Part shown: piece by piece, positions 8,617 to 17,236 of the stretch
Layout: each line of letters starts with the position of its first letter
Position numbering within the stretch: position 1 is the stretch's first letter
NCBI GenBank assembly: GCA_017524785.1
Contig: JAFXUY010000116.1
Coordinates: 1 to 36,149, forward strand
Direction: 5' to 3'
Length of the DNA stretch: 36,149 nt
From: Bacteroidales bacterium
Lineage (GTDB): Bacteria > Bacteroidota > Bacteroidia > Bacteroidales > P3
The notes under the pieces: model-generated
Database searches by the model: none
Told to the model about the DNA's origin: nothing
Seen by the model: the letters and a program-made list of their open reading frames with translations, nothing else
Made by a program: the position numbers and the translations under genes

Positions 8617-8642
8617 AATTTTTTCATTGCCATATCGGAAAA
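8600..8642. repeat. Perfect 16-bp inverted repeat overlapping the rnfA -33 element
   Basis: TTTTCCGATATGGCAA (8600-8615) and its exact reverse complement (8627-8642) are separated by 11 nt. The left arm covers most of the -33 TTTG of rnfA. Neither strand shows a clear T-run after the stem, so a terminator for ccsBA is less convincing than an operator or a transcribed hairpin. Confidence 0.75.
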
Positions 8643-8679
8643 CTCACTGCAACAGCACCCTAGGCACAGTGATGCACTA

Positions 8680-10782
8680 TTAGTTGTATGCGTGGATGCC
8701 CCCGAGGAAGAAGTTGACTCCGAAATATGTAACCACCACACTGATGAACGCCAGCAGACAGTAGAGGTGAAAGCCTTTGGCACCCTTAAGCACACCCCGA
8801 TGCAGAGGAATGGCATAGACAATGAGGGTGATGAGCGCCCATACCTCCTTGGGGTCCCACGACCAATAGTTGCCCCACGAGATGTTGGCCCACACGGCAC
8901 CGATGATGATGCCAACGGCCAGCAACGTCACTGCCGGGTAGAGAAGCATGAGGTTCAGCCGACGATATTCCTCGCCGTTTGAGATAAGGCCCGCTACGCC
9001 ACCCATCATTACAAAGAAGAAGAGGGCGTAAGAACACATGATGACAGCCACATGGAGTGTCAGCAGTGGCGAGTTGAGCACAGGCATGAGGTTGGTGACG
9101 GGCGGATTGCTGCCGCTCATCATGGCTACCAGGAGACAGAATCCCATGGTCATCATGCCAGCCGCGAGAGTCGATGGGTAGCGACGGCATAGCAGCAATG
9201 CCACAATGCCTATCACAATGGCCATAAGGTTCATGCTGTCGAACCCTCCGGCCATTGGGGCATGGCCACCGACAATCCAGCGCAGGACGAATGTAAGCAA
9301 CAGGAAAGCCGTCAGCAGCGACACCCAAGTCGCCGCTGCCAATGAAGCCCAGCGCGGCAGTTTGCGTCCCCTGCCGGTGAGGAAAAGGGTTGCAGCAAAG
9401 AAAAGCAGACCCATGGTGATGCTCAACATTGCAAGCCAGCGCCCTGTGGTAAGCACATTGTAGAGGCGCTCGGCACCAACACGGAAAGCAGAAGGCAGCA
9501 CCTCGGCGGCCTGCCGCTCCTGGAAAGCACGTGTCTTTGCAAAGACACGCTCCAGTTCTTCGAAGTCGCCTTTCACAACCAGTTCCTGGCAGTAGCCTTG
9601 ATGTTTGCGGACAAAGAGGTAGGTGTCGTCGTCGACACCATAAGGCAGCATGCCGTTCTGCGCATACCAGCCTATTGTCCCGGCACTGTCGACCAAGGGG
9701 AATATTTTGAGGCCCTTGCCGGAGAGCAGCGACTGGATGAGGCTGTATTTCTCGTTGGCGGCTCGCAGGTTCTTGTCGGCCGACGGGCCTAGTTGCTCGC
9801 TGTCCAGAAACCGCAGGTCACGGAACGATGCCCTGCGCCCTTCGACACCGGCGCGGCGACACACCTCGTCGCCTTTGAGCTTTATAAGTGGTTCGTTGGC
9901 CCATTCGTCGAAATAGTAGAGATACCCTGCCAGCACCTGCTCGGCAGTAAGACCCTCGTAGGTGGCCTTCCCGGTAAGCTTGGTGGTGAAATCCTTGGCA
10001 TAGGTCTGTAGCGGACACACGCGCCCTTTGTATAGCACGTACATGCGCCCCATATCTTCGGCGGTAGCCTTGGGCAGTGTGCGCGGGGCGGCGTTTGCTG
10101 AATTGAAAAACAGCAACAGGAGCAGTGGGACGGCTCCACGAAGCAGGCGACGGAATGGACCGTTCTTGACGATGAGGAGGCCTAAAAGTCCAACAATCAG
10201 CAACACATAGCCAAGGTATGTCACGCCGATGCCCCATGGGTCGTGGGCTACGCTGAGAGTGGACGAACCGTCGTCGCCATAGTCCTCCTGATAGAACCGG
10301 TAGCCGCGGTGACGCAGGATATTGTTCATCGAGATGATGTGGCTTTCGCCGTCGACAACAACATTGCTCACGAAGTCCATAGGGGTGTGCGTGCCTGGAT
10401 ATGTCTGCACCTCGAAACTCGTCAGTTCCACTTCAAATGGCAGGGAAAAGGTACGGTCGTCGGCAACAGCTACGGTTGCAGTGCGTACTCCGGGGTTAAG
10501 GAGCATGCTCCCATGCTGGCCTGTCCATGTGGTCAAAGCTCCACCCAGCAGGATGAGTGGCACTGCGGCATGGACGAGCAGTGCCGGAGGACGCTGCCAC
10601 ATCTTGCCTTGCACTATTGAAACTATGGCACCAACGGCAACCAATGCCATCAGCACCGCAAACCACCACGAGCCGTAGAAGTGTTCACCTACCCATTCGG
10701 CCCCATTGTATTTTTCAAAAATGGTGCCGGCGGCAAGCACAGCAGCCACCAGCACCATAAGCATAACACGAATTGTTTTCAT
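8680..10782 (-). CDS. ccsBA: Fused ResB-CcsA (CcsBA-type) cytochrome c maturation protein
   Basis: A 700-residue membrane protein. The N-terminal part (about 1-230) resembles ResB/CcsB: helices, a periplasmic segment, then a helix at about 188-206. The middle (about 230-440) is a large soluble periplasmic region. The C-terminal part (about 450-700) is CcsA-like, with the heme-handling tryptophan-rich motif WGNYWSWDPKEVWA near residue 640 and His residues in helices (GGHAPM, LHVAVIM, IPLHRG). System II cytochrome c synthases move heme outward and attach it to CxxCH motifs. It starts 7 nt after the di-heme protein gene, so this maturation factor is co-transcribed with a likely substrate. The fused form is common in Bacteroidota and Epsilonproteobacteria. 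Confidence 0.93.
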   Translation of the reverse strand: MKTIRVMLMVLVAAVLAAGTIFEKYNGAEWVGEHFYGSWWFAVLMALVAVGAIVSIVQGKMWQRPPALLVHAAVPLILLGGALTTWTGQHGSMLLNPGVRTATVAVADDRTFSLPFEVELTSFEVQTYPGTHTPMDFVSNVVVDGESHIISMNNILRHRGYRFYQEDYGDDGSSTLSVAHDPWGIGVTYLGYVLLIVGLLGLLIVKNGPFRRLLRGAVPLLLLLFFNSANAAPRTLPKATAEDMGRMYVLYKGRVCPLQTYAKDFTTKLTGKATYEGLTAEQVLAGYLYYFDEWANEPLIKLKGDEVCRRAGVEGRRASFRDLRFLDSEQLGPSADKNLRAANEKYSLIQSLLSGKGLKIFPLVDSAGTIGWYAQNGMLPYGVDDDTYLFVRKHQGYCQELVVKGDFEELERVFAKTRAFQERQAAEVLPSAFRVGAERLYNVLTTGRWLAMLSITMGLLFFAATLFLTGRGRKLPRWASLAAATWVSLLTAFLLLTFVLRWIVGGHAPMAGGFDSMNLMAIVIGIVALLLCRRYPSTLAAGMMTMGFCLLVAMMSGSNPPVTNLMPVLNSPLLTLHVAVIMCSYALFFFVMMGGVAGLISNGEEYRRLNLMLLYPAVTLLAVGIIIGAVWANISWGNYWSWDPKEVWALITLIVYAIPLHRGVLKGAKGFHLYCLLAFISVVVTYFGVNFFLGGIHAYN

Positions 10783-10789
10783 CTATTGT

Positions 10790-12382
10790 TTAAATGGCAT
10801 CAATGAATTTCACCACGGCATCGCGGTCGGCTTTGCTGAGCTGGCGGAATTTCTCTACCGTCCAACGCGCATCGCTGACGCCTCCTTGGTCGCTGCAGCC
10901 ATGCCACATGATGGCCTCGATGACAGTGCGGGCGCGACAGTCGTGAAGGCGGTCGCTATGGCCGGAGCATATCTGTGCCAGTCCGCGGCCCCAAAGGGGC
11001 GTGGTACGGCACCAGCCAGTGCGGATGTCGTTCTTCATGTAGAGGCGATGCTGCACCATGTCGGAGTAGGGCCAGATGGTCTGGTTGGGATAGCGCGGCA
11101 GGCGGCTGTCGCCATCGACAAAGAAGTTGTTGGGGTCGCTGAAGCGGTCGTCGCCAGTGGTCCAACTGGGGCGGTGGCATGTGGCACAGCCAAGTTCACG
11201 GAAGAGCTTGCGGCCACGTTGCACAACGGAATCGTCTAGGTTGCGGGCGGCAGGCACAGCAAGGCCACGATGCCACACCATGAAGTTGACGTAATCCTGA
11301 TCGCTCATCTCCACAGGCAGAGTGTCGCAGGTGAGGTAGTTGTAGATGTCGGTCTCGGGGTTGCCGGTCTTGTTCCATTCAGGGAAGTAGTCGTAGAAAG
11401 CTGCCTGCACCTCGGGGTCTTGCGAGGCCGTGGTGGCATAGATCGACGGCGTGAGGCTGAGGTAGTGCTTGCGACGGTCGCTGCGGGTGACATTGGTGAT
11501 GTTCCAGATGGCGTTGGCACCAGCGGCATCTTGCAGAGGACCACGGCTGAGGGCATAAGTGAAGCGCTTGGGATGGTTGGTGTTGCCATAGAGCGAGGCC
11601 CAGTCGCTACCGGCCCAGATGGCGGGGTTGAGGTCGGCACCGGCATCGGCTTCGCGCTGATACTGTGCCTTGAGCGAGTCGTCGGGGATGGCATCGAGCA
11701 GGCCGGTGCCATAGATGCCTATGGTGCTCTCCAAACGGAAGCCCAACTGAGCGTAGGGTGTGGCAAGGGGGGCGTAGAAAGCATCTTCGGGGATGGTGAC
11801 TTCGGGATAGATTAGCTCATAGGTCTCGCCATCGGGGAAGCGGTTGCCCCACTCGTCGGTGTAGCCAAGCCATGCAATGTTGATCTTATCCTCGTCAATC
11901 GAGGGCTTGAAAGGTGCCACAGCCTTGGTCTGCGGCATGCCGGCCACCGAGGCTTCATATGCGTTGGTGGCTGTGTTGTAGACCACCAGCAGGTAGCCGT
12001 TGCCCCAGTCGTCGGCGCGGTAGCGGTTCATGCGACGACCATGGCCATAACCGGGATGGCAGCTCTCGCAGCTGGAGCGCACATAGAGAGGACCAAGACC
12101 GTTGAAGGGCGGGTTGTTCTGGGTAACGGTGTGCTCGAAGAACATCTCTCCATACTTGAAGGCGTTGACCATGCCTGCGCGTTCTACGGCAGGTGTAGGA
12201 TCTTCATAGGCAGAAGCACTCTGGTTGAAGGTTGTACCGAGTTCGCCACCGGCGAGTGTCTCAACGCGCACCCAGTCGGCTGGCGAAGGCGGTGTGGGCT
12301 GCGGCTCGGGGTCGGGCTGACAGGCAACAGCGAGACCAGCTGCCAGGAGCGCAACGGATAGTACTGTCAAATGTTGTTTCAT
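10790..12382 (-). CDS. Di-heme c-type lipoprotein, DUF1111/thiol oxidoreductase-like family
   Basis: The 530-residue protein has a lipoprotein signal (AAGLAVA-C, Cys21) followed by a Pro-rich linker. Two c-type heme motifs are visible: CESCH at 105-109 and CATCH near residue 399, the latter in KLFRELGCATCHRPSW. These and the overall sequence place it in the DUF1111 (COG3488) family, related to di-heme peroxidases. Members are repeatedly found beside imelysin genes in iron-uptake loci, as here. A role in redox handling of iron at the cell surface or periplasm is inferred and not proved for the family. It lies 22 nt downstream of the imelysin gene and 7 nt upstream of ccsBA. Confidence 0.9.
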   Translation of the reverse strand: MKQHLTVLSVALLAAGLAVACQPDPEPQPTPPSPADWVRVETLAGGELGTTFNQSASAYEDPTPAVERAGMVNAFKYGEMFFEHTVTQNNPPFNGLGPLYVRSSCESCHPGYGHGRRMNRYRADDWGNGYLLVVYNTATNAYEASVAGMPQTKAVAPFKPSIDEDKINIAWLGYTDEWGNRFPDGETYELIYPEVTIPEDAFYAPLATPYAQLGFRLESTIGIYGTGLLDAIPDDSLKAQYQREADAGADLNPAIWAGSDWASLYGNTNHPKRFTYALSRGPLQDAAGANAIWNITNVTRSDRRKHYLSLTPSIYATTASQDPEVQAAFYDYFPEWNKTGNPETDIYNYLTCDTLPVEMSDQDYVNFMVWHRGLAVPAARNLDDSVVQRGRKLFRELGCATCHRPSWTTGDDRFSDPNNFFVDGDSRLPRYPNQTIWPYSDMVQHRLYMKNDIRTGWCRTTPLWGRGLAQICSGHSDRLHDCRARTVIEAIMWHGCSDQGGVSDARWTVEKFRQLSKADRDAVVKFIDAI

Positions 12383-12404
12383 AGCTATTGCAGTGTTTTA
12401 TTTA

Positions 12405-13574
12405 TTAAATGGAACGGAGCAGTTCATTGACCTCGGAGAAGACTTCGTCGACAGCCTGACAAGCTTCCATGGCGACACCGTTGGCGGGGTCGGAGATGTG
12501 GTTGACGAATGGGGCAGGCATGGCATCAATCTTGGCGAGAGCGTTGTCGATGGCTGCAATGACACGGGCGTCAAGGTCGGCATCGCTTTCTTTCACAAAG
12601 GCATGGAGCGACTTGCTCTCGTTGCGCTGACCCTCGACACCACCCATATAGGCGTTCTGGATGCTTACGATGTTGTCGTGGAAGTCGACTATAGATTTCT
12701 GACTGTAGGGTGACTCGATATAGGTCTCGTCCTCGCCACTGTAGGCCGAGCCTATTTTGCTGGTGCCCACCTCATCGGCAATGGTCTTGCACCCATCAAC
12801 GATGGCCATGAGGGCCGCTACGCGGCTGTAATAGGTGCTGCCAGCCTGGCCGGCCTTCTTCATGTTTTCGCCATAGCTGAGGTCGCCGCCAGCCACGGTG
12901 CTGTTGAGTTCAAGTTCTTCGACCTTGGCGATATGGCTTTCGGGAGCTGCGTCGCCAATCCAGCTGACCTCGAGTTGGTAGCAACGGTTGCGCAGGTCAC
13001 CGGCCACAGCGGCGGCATATATCCACTCGTTGGCACTGATGGCAGCAGCGGCTTTGGGCTGGCCGTTGGCAAACAGAATGTACTCGATGCCATGGAAACC
13101 AAGCAGGGCATTGCCAAGGTTGTCGCCAGCAACCACGTCGCCGTCGTCGCCAGCAAGGCGGTTGAGCATGTCGGGACTGTTCATCAAGGTGTTGAAGTTG
13201 GTGACATCAAGGGGCCACGAATCAATGTGCGGGTCAATACCGAAGTCGCCTGCAGCACCGAAGAGGAAAGCTTCGCTCTTCTCCCATTCAGAACGGGCTT
13301 CGAGGAAAATGGCGCAAGCCTCTGCAATGCCGGCATCGGTGGGGTTGGCCTTGAGGGCTGCCAACTTATCGGCAAGCAACTCGGCTTTTGCAGCCAAAGC
13401 GCTGTAGGTGGGGGTTACGGTGTGGTCGACAAACTGGGCCGCAATTGCCTCGGCCTTTGCATCGGCTTCATTGCCCGAAGGGACTTCGGGTTCGTCGGGA
13501 TGGCAAGAGACTGCCGTGAGAGCCATAGCAGCAAAGGCTATGGCAACAATGGTTTTGGTAAATAGTTTAGACAT
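12405..13574 (-). CDS. Imelysin family (M75/ICMP-like) lipoprotein
   Basis: A 389-residue protein with a lipobox (LTAVS-C, Cys24). It is mostly helical and carries the imelysin GxHxxE motif as GFHGIE at residues 159-164; the conserved WEKSEAFLFGA segment lies near residue 97. Imelysins (IrpA, ICMP, EfeO-like) are iron-regulated surface or periplasmic proteins thought to bind or help take up iron; peptidase activity is generally doubted. The gene is between the porin-like gene (30 nt) and the di-heme gene (22 nt), a recurrent neighbourhood for the family. Confidence 0.93.
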   Translation of the reverse strand: MSKLFTKTIVAIAFAAMALTAVSCHPDEPEVPSGNEADAKAEAIAAQFVDHTVTPTYSALAAKAELLADKLAALKANPTDAGIAEACAIFLEARSEWEKSEAFLFGAAGDFGIDPHIDSWPLDVTNFNTLMNSPDMLNRLAGDDGDVVAGDNLGNALLGFHGIEYILFANGQPKAAAAISANEWIYAAAVAGDLRNRCYQLEVSWIGDAAPESHIAKVEELELNSTVAGGDLSYGENMKKAGQAGSTYYSRVAALMAIVDGCKTIADEVGTSKIGSAYSGEDETYIESPYSQKSIVDFHDNIVSIQNAYMGGVEGQRNESKSLHAFVKESDADLDARVIAAIDNALAKIDAMPAPFVNHISDPANGVAMEACQAVDEVFSEVNELLRSI

Positions 13575-13604
13575 AATAGTGGTTTTTGTTATTAATATTT
13601 CACA

Positions 13605-14894
13605 TTATTTGAAAAAACCTGCCCACGTGATACCCAGAGCCACGAAGGGTTCGTTGTTGTACTGGGCGGCAAAAAGTCGCACTCCTCCTTCAAGCTTGAC
13701 GGCAATCTCGGGCATGGGGTAATAGTTGATGCCACAAGACACAACCTGACGCTCGGCCTCTTCGACATCAATCTGTTCGGCACTGGGAACAAAACTGTCG
13801 TAGTGGTCGTAGCGCCCGAACAAGAAGAGTCGGTGCTTGGTGTGGCTGGCGGCCAGCAGGTCGACACCCGCCTCAATGCCAGCATCCCAGGCATGTTCGC
13901 CAACAGTACTGTGTGGGTATGGCGACGACGAGCTGTGCGCCTGGCTTTTGTTCTGTGCCGATATAAGTGCCGCATCGCCAAGCGTGCCATAGTCGGCATT
14001 GCCACGCACGGTGAGCCATTTGTTGCGATAGGCAAAGTCGAAAGCGGCTATAGCCACCGTTCCCTTTACGCCATACCACTTTGAGGTCTCACTGTAGACA
14101 TCTGTACGGATATCATTATTGAAAGAGTTGCCAATATAGCCACTGACGCTCATGCGAAGACCTTTGACACCAGTCCAATCTATGCGTGCGGCACCGGCAG
14201 GATGGTTGGCCACGCGGAACTCGTAGGGCGAAGCCGAGGCATTGTGAACCCATCCATAGGAGGTCATCATACGGCTGTTGAGCGCCGGCAGTAACTGCAG
14301 TTCGTAGCGCCACGCTCCAACACGGCCCCAAAGCGATAGGCCTGTCTCGTGCCATGTGCACGGCATTATGGTGTTTTCGCCCTCGGGACGATAGACACCA
14401 AAGAACTGCGTGGGCAGGTGCCCGTTGTTGGTCATGCCAACAGGAACAACTATATGACCCACGCGCACGTTAAGATGAGAGCCAAAGCTCTTCTGGAGCC
14501 AGAATTGTTCAAGGGCCACCTCGCCGCCACGTTCTATCTCCTTTTCAAACTCGGTGGCCTCGTCGGCCTCCATCTCAACGGCGGCTTCGGTCCCGCCGTG
14601 TTCGAACTCTATCTCGGTGCCCATGGTCCATCCGTGACCAAAGTCGTAGCCGAGCATTATCACTGCATGTGGCAAATCCACACGGCCGTGCCCCGTAGCA
14701 TCGGCATAGTTGCCGGGGTTGAGGTAGCGCTTGGGGTTGTCGCTAAAGAAATTGTACTTGAAAACGGCCTCGCCGTAACCGCCCACCGTCAGGCGCGATG
14801 TCTTGACCGTATCGGTTGTTTGTGCAGATAGCGTGCCAGTGATTGCCAACACAGCTGCCACACATATTGTTGATAAATAACTCTTTGCTGTCAT
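13605..14894 (-). CDS. Outer-membrane porin-like beta-barrel protein of the imelysin locus
   Basis: A 429-residue protein with a signal peptide (cleavage after TLSA-Q, about residue 24). The body has alternating amphipathic strands, Gly/Tyr/Trp-rich turns, an early LTVGGYGEAVFKY strand and a C-terminal strand ending in Phe-Lys (GITWAGFFK), as expected of an outer-membrane barrel. LQKSFGSHLNVRVGHIVVPVG resembles the phosphate-selective porin/OprP-like group. As first gene of the imelysin unit it probably provides an outer-membrane pore for that system, which is inference. A -7 promoter box lies 24 nt upstream of the ATG. Confidence 0.8.
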   Translation of the reverse strand: MTAKSYLSTICVAAVLAITGTLSAQTTDTVKTSRLTVGGYGEAVFKYNFFSDNPKRYLNPGNYADATGHGRVDLPHAVIMLGYDFGHGWTMGTEIEFEHGGTEAAVEMEADEATEFEKEIERGGEVALEQFWLQKSFGSHLNVRVGHIVVPVGMTNNGHLPTQFFGVYRPEGENTIMPCTWHETGLSLWGRVGAWRYELQLLPALNSRMMTSYGWVHNASASPYEFRVANHPAGAARIDWTGVKGLRMSVSGYIGNSFNNDIRTDVYSETSKWYGVKGTVAIAAFDFAYRNKWLTVRGNADYGTLGDAALISAQNKSQAHSSSSPYPHSTVGEHAWDAGIEAGVDLLAASHTKHRLFLFGRYDHYDSFVPSAEQIDVEEAERQVVSCGINYYPMPEIAVKLEGGVRLFAAQYNNEPFVALGITWAGFFK

Positions 14895-14917
14895 TGTGCT
14901 GTCTTTGTTTCACCATG

Positions 14918-14965
14918 CAAAGATAGCGCAATACAGGTATAGCAAACCCTCACCAATTATGGTGA
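14918..14965 (-). promoter_or_regulatory. Promoter and candidate operator of the imelysin/di-heme operon
   Basis: TATCTTTG on the minus strand (14918-14925) fits TAnnTTTG, and a TTTG lies 17 nt upstream (14943-14946). Just upstream is the palindrome TCACCAATTATGGTGA (14950-14965), placed where a regulator could act. Which regulator, if any, cannot be told; an iron-responsive one would suit the genes. Confidence 0.5.
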
Positions 14966-15001
14966 TTTTGCATATATATCACAGAAACAATGGGTTTGCA
15001 A

Positions 15002-15328
15002 CTATGCCGAGACGGCACGGAGGCCGATAATCGACAGTATGAGAGTGGTGAGGAAGAAGAGGCGCCAGAAGGTGGCAGGTTCGTGGAAGACGAAGATGCC
15101 AAGGAGCACCGAGCCTACTGCGCCGATGCCTGTCCAGATGGGATAGGCGGTGCCTATGGGAAGGCTTTCGGTGGCTTTGGCCAACAGCACGGCGCTGAGC
15201 ACGTAGAAGAAGGCGAAGCCTGCCATCCACTCCCAATAAGGCAGGCCTGCAAGGCCCTTCGTCTTGCCAAGGCAGAAGGCGAAACCGACCTCGCAGAGTC
15301 CTGCTACAATAAGTATTATCCAGTGCAT
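15002..15328 (-). CDS. sugE: Small multidrug resistance family exporter, SugE/Gdx type
   Basis: A 108-residue, four-helix membrane protein. Glu13 (GLCEVG) in helix 1 is the proton/substrate-coupling residue of the SMR family. The GTAYPIWTGIGAVG motif in helix 3 is closer to SugE/Gdx guanidinium exporters than to EmrE. SMR proteins work as dual-topology dimers, and a single gene, as here, fits a homodimer. It starts 3 nt after the C69 peptidase gene ends, so both are probably on one transcript. Guanidinium as substrate is inferred from the family. I saw no guanidine riboswitch upstream of the unit. Confidence 0.9.
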   Translation of the reverse strand: MHWIILIVAGLCEVGFAFCLGKTKGLAGLPYWEWMAGFAFFYVLSAVLLAKATESLPIGTAYPIWTGIGAVGSVLLGIFVFHEPATFWRLFFLTTLILSIIGLRAVSA

Positions 15329-15331
15329 GGA

Positions 15332-17092
15332 TTATTTCTCGCGGATAACGTTGCCGTGGTCCTTCACAATCATACGGTACCACTCCTCGCGATACTTGGG
15401 CTGCATGGGGAATGCGGCCTGACCGGTGGCGGTGCGCTCGAACTTGCCGTCTTTCTCTTTCTTGATGTTGCCGTCCATGTATTTCACCAGCAGGTAGCGG
15501 TCGAGCTCGGTCCACTCTTTCATCATGCGTGCAGCGGCACGGCCCGAGAAGTCGTTGAGCTGACGCTCGAGGGCTTCTCCGTCGCTCTGCTTGGCGCGCT
15601 CGTCGAATTTGGCCACATCCTTGATGTAGGTCTCTTCAAGACGGTTCTGCACTTTCTGCAGGTCGACAATCATATCGCTGTAGCGGCTGTAGACAAAGTT
15701 GGTGACGCGGTTGAAGAGCCAGAAGGCTGCAGTCTCGCTGTAGGTCAGCATGTCGCCGTTGCCCTGACGGAAGCAGAGGGGTATCTCGGTGATGCCGCAG
15801 TACATGGGGCAGTAGACAGTGCTGTAGGTGTCGTCGACACCGAACCAGATGATGCCTCCAACCTTGTTGGGCAGCCAGCTGCGGCACTGGGCCACGAACG
15901 AGAAGCCCGTCTGCTGGGTCGAAGTGGCGCGCTCGTGCACATAGGTGTGGCCGTCGACCTCGAAGCCCATGGGACGCCAACGATAGGGGCAGTTGAAGGG
16001 GCCTGCACCGAGGTCTTTGGTCATATCCATGGCAGTGCCTTCATAGTGGTCGCGCATGAGGTTCATCACCTCGTGGACGTCAACTTTGTGGTCGGGCTTA
16101 ACCCACAGGGGCATACGTTCGGCTTTGGCATCGCCCATGGCATATTTCTCATAGCGCTGCATACCGCTGGCAACGCGGTTGAACATGGCATATACGCGGG
16201 CGTCGCAGCCGCGCATGCCGCTGAAGGTGAGGGGAGCGTAGACATCGCAGAAAGAGAAGTCGGCATCGGCACCGTCGTACCAGCCACAGGCGCGGGCGTA
16301 GGTGATGACCTCGCTGCTGTAGACACACTCCACTTCAGGCTCGAAGAGGTAGTCGAGGTGGGCGCTGCTGATAACGGTGTGCAGACCTTTACCTTTGGCT
16401 TTCTGGAATTTCTTGGGCTCCTGGGGGAACTGTGTGATGCGGGCTTGGTTGGCATGACCGCTGACATAACCGTCGGGGATGCGGCGTGCCACCCACACGG
16501 CGCCGTCGGTGTATTTGTATTTCAGTTTCTTGGCCAGGTCGTCCTTGACAGTGCCGGGACGCTTGCCGATGAGCTCGAGAATCCACACCTCGTTGGGGTC
16601 ACAGATGCTGAAGCTCTCGCCTTCGCTGTGGTAGGGATATTTGGACATGAAGTCGGCCAGCACGAAGATGGCCTCACGGGCGTTCTTGGCGCGCTGCAGG
16701 GTGAGGTAGATGTAGCTGCCGTAGTCGATGCCGCCCTCAATCTCGGTGGCCAGCTCCTCGCGGCCGCCATAGGTGGTCTCGCCGATGGCCAACTGGCACT
16801 CGTTGATGTTGCCCACCACGCTGTAGGTCTTGGCAACCTGCGGAATCATCATCAAGGGTTTGCCGCTGTCCCAGTCGACAACTTGGAACATGGTGCCGGC
16901 AGGATAGCTGGCGGCTTTGCGGTAGTAAAGCTCGCCGTAGAGCGTGTGGCTGTCGGCGGCATAGGTAATCATCGTGGAGCCGTCTTTGGTGGCACCTTTG
17001 GTGAACAGGAAATTGGTGCAGGCGTCGGCAGTCGAGGCGGTCAACATGGCCACGCTGAAGAACGCTGCTGCTAAAATACGGTTCAGTTTCAT
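15332..17092 (-). CDS. C69 family dipeptidase, exported (PepD-like)
   Basis: A 586-residue protein with a signal peptide directly followed by ACTNFL. Cys25 would become the N-terminal nucleophile of this Ntn-hydrolase family (U34/C69) after processing. Further family features are GSTMITYAADSH (about 39-50), NINECQLAIGETTYGGR (about 95-111), and the segment SICDPNEVWILELIGKRPG. Such enzymes cleave dipeptides in the periplasm or outside the cell. In gut and oral Bacteroidales they are common single-domain secreted peptidases. It is the first gene of a two-gene unit with the SMR exporter. Confidence 0.92.
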   Translation of the reverse strand: MKLNRILAAAFFSVAMLTASTADACTNFLFTKGATKDGSTMITYAADSHTLYGELYYRKAASYPAGTMFQVVDWDSGKPLMMIPQVAKTYSVVGNINECQLAIGETTYGGREELATEIEGGIDYGSYIYLTLQRAKNAREAIFVLADFMSKYPYHSEGESFSICDPNEVWILELIGKRPGTVKDDLAKKLKYKYTDGAVWVARRIPDGYVSGHANQARITQFPQEPKKFQKAKGKGLHTVISSAHLDYLFEPEVECVYSSEVITYARACGWYDGADADFSFCDVYAPLTFSGMRGCDARVYAMFNRVASGMQRYEKYAMGDAKAERMPLWVKPDHKVDVHEVMNLMRDHYEGTAMDMTKDLGAGPFNCPYRWRPMGFEVDGHTYVHERATSTQQTGFSFVAQCRSWLPNKVGGIIWFGVDDTYSTVYCPMYCGITEIPLCFRQGNGDMLTYSETAAFWLFNRVTNFVYSRYSDMIVDLQKVQNRLEETYIKDVAKFDERAKQSDGEALERQLNDFSGRAAARMMKEWTELDRYLLVKYMDGNIKKEKDGKFERTATGQAAFPMQPKYREEWYRMIVKDHGNVIREK

Positions 17093-17133
17093 ATTGGTTA
17101 ATATTTATTAATTTTACCTTCGATTTTGAACTG

Positions 17134-17141
17134 CAAAAATA
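17134..17141 (-). promoter_or_regulatory. -7 promoter box of the C69 peptidase gene
   Basis: TATTTTTG on the minus strand matches TAnnTTTG, 42 nt upstream of the ATG; TTTG occurs about 21 nt further upstream. Confidence 0.6.
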
Positions 17142-17175
17142 CAAATATTTTTTGATATGAAACAAAAAAAGAAAT

Positions 17176-17196
17176 GCGCCGCCATTGTGGCGGCAC
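17176..17196 (-). terminator. Rho-independent terminator of the nine-gene unit
   Basis: An 8-bp stem (GTGCCGCC / GGCGGCGC on the minus strand, one G-U pair) with a 5-nt loop is followed by ATTTCTTTTTTTG. It is about 40 nt past the stop at 17237. Confidence 0.75.
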
Positions 17197-17236
17197 CCCT
17201 ACAGGGTTATAGTCAGCGGATTAATCGATTAGAAAA

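Noticed and set aside
8600..8642. Rho-independent terminator for ccsBA
   Set aside because: The stem is perfect but not GC-rich and is not followed by a T-run on either strand; kept as an inverted repeat.
14950..14965. Terminator hairpin for the SMR exporter gene
   Set aside because: Only a 5-bp stem, with no T-run on the minus strand; its place beside the promoter suits an operator better.
14990..17074. A 694-codon open frame on the + strand
   Set aside because: Antisense shadow of the C69 peptidase and the SMR exporter, both with clear motifs; same register effect.
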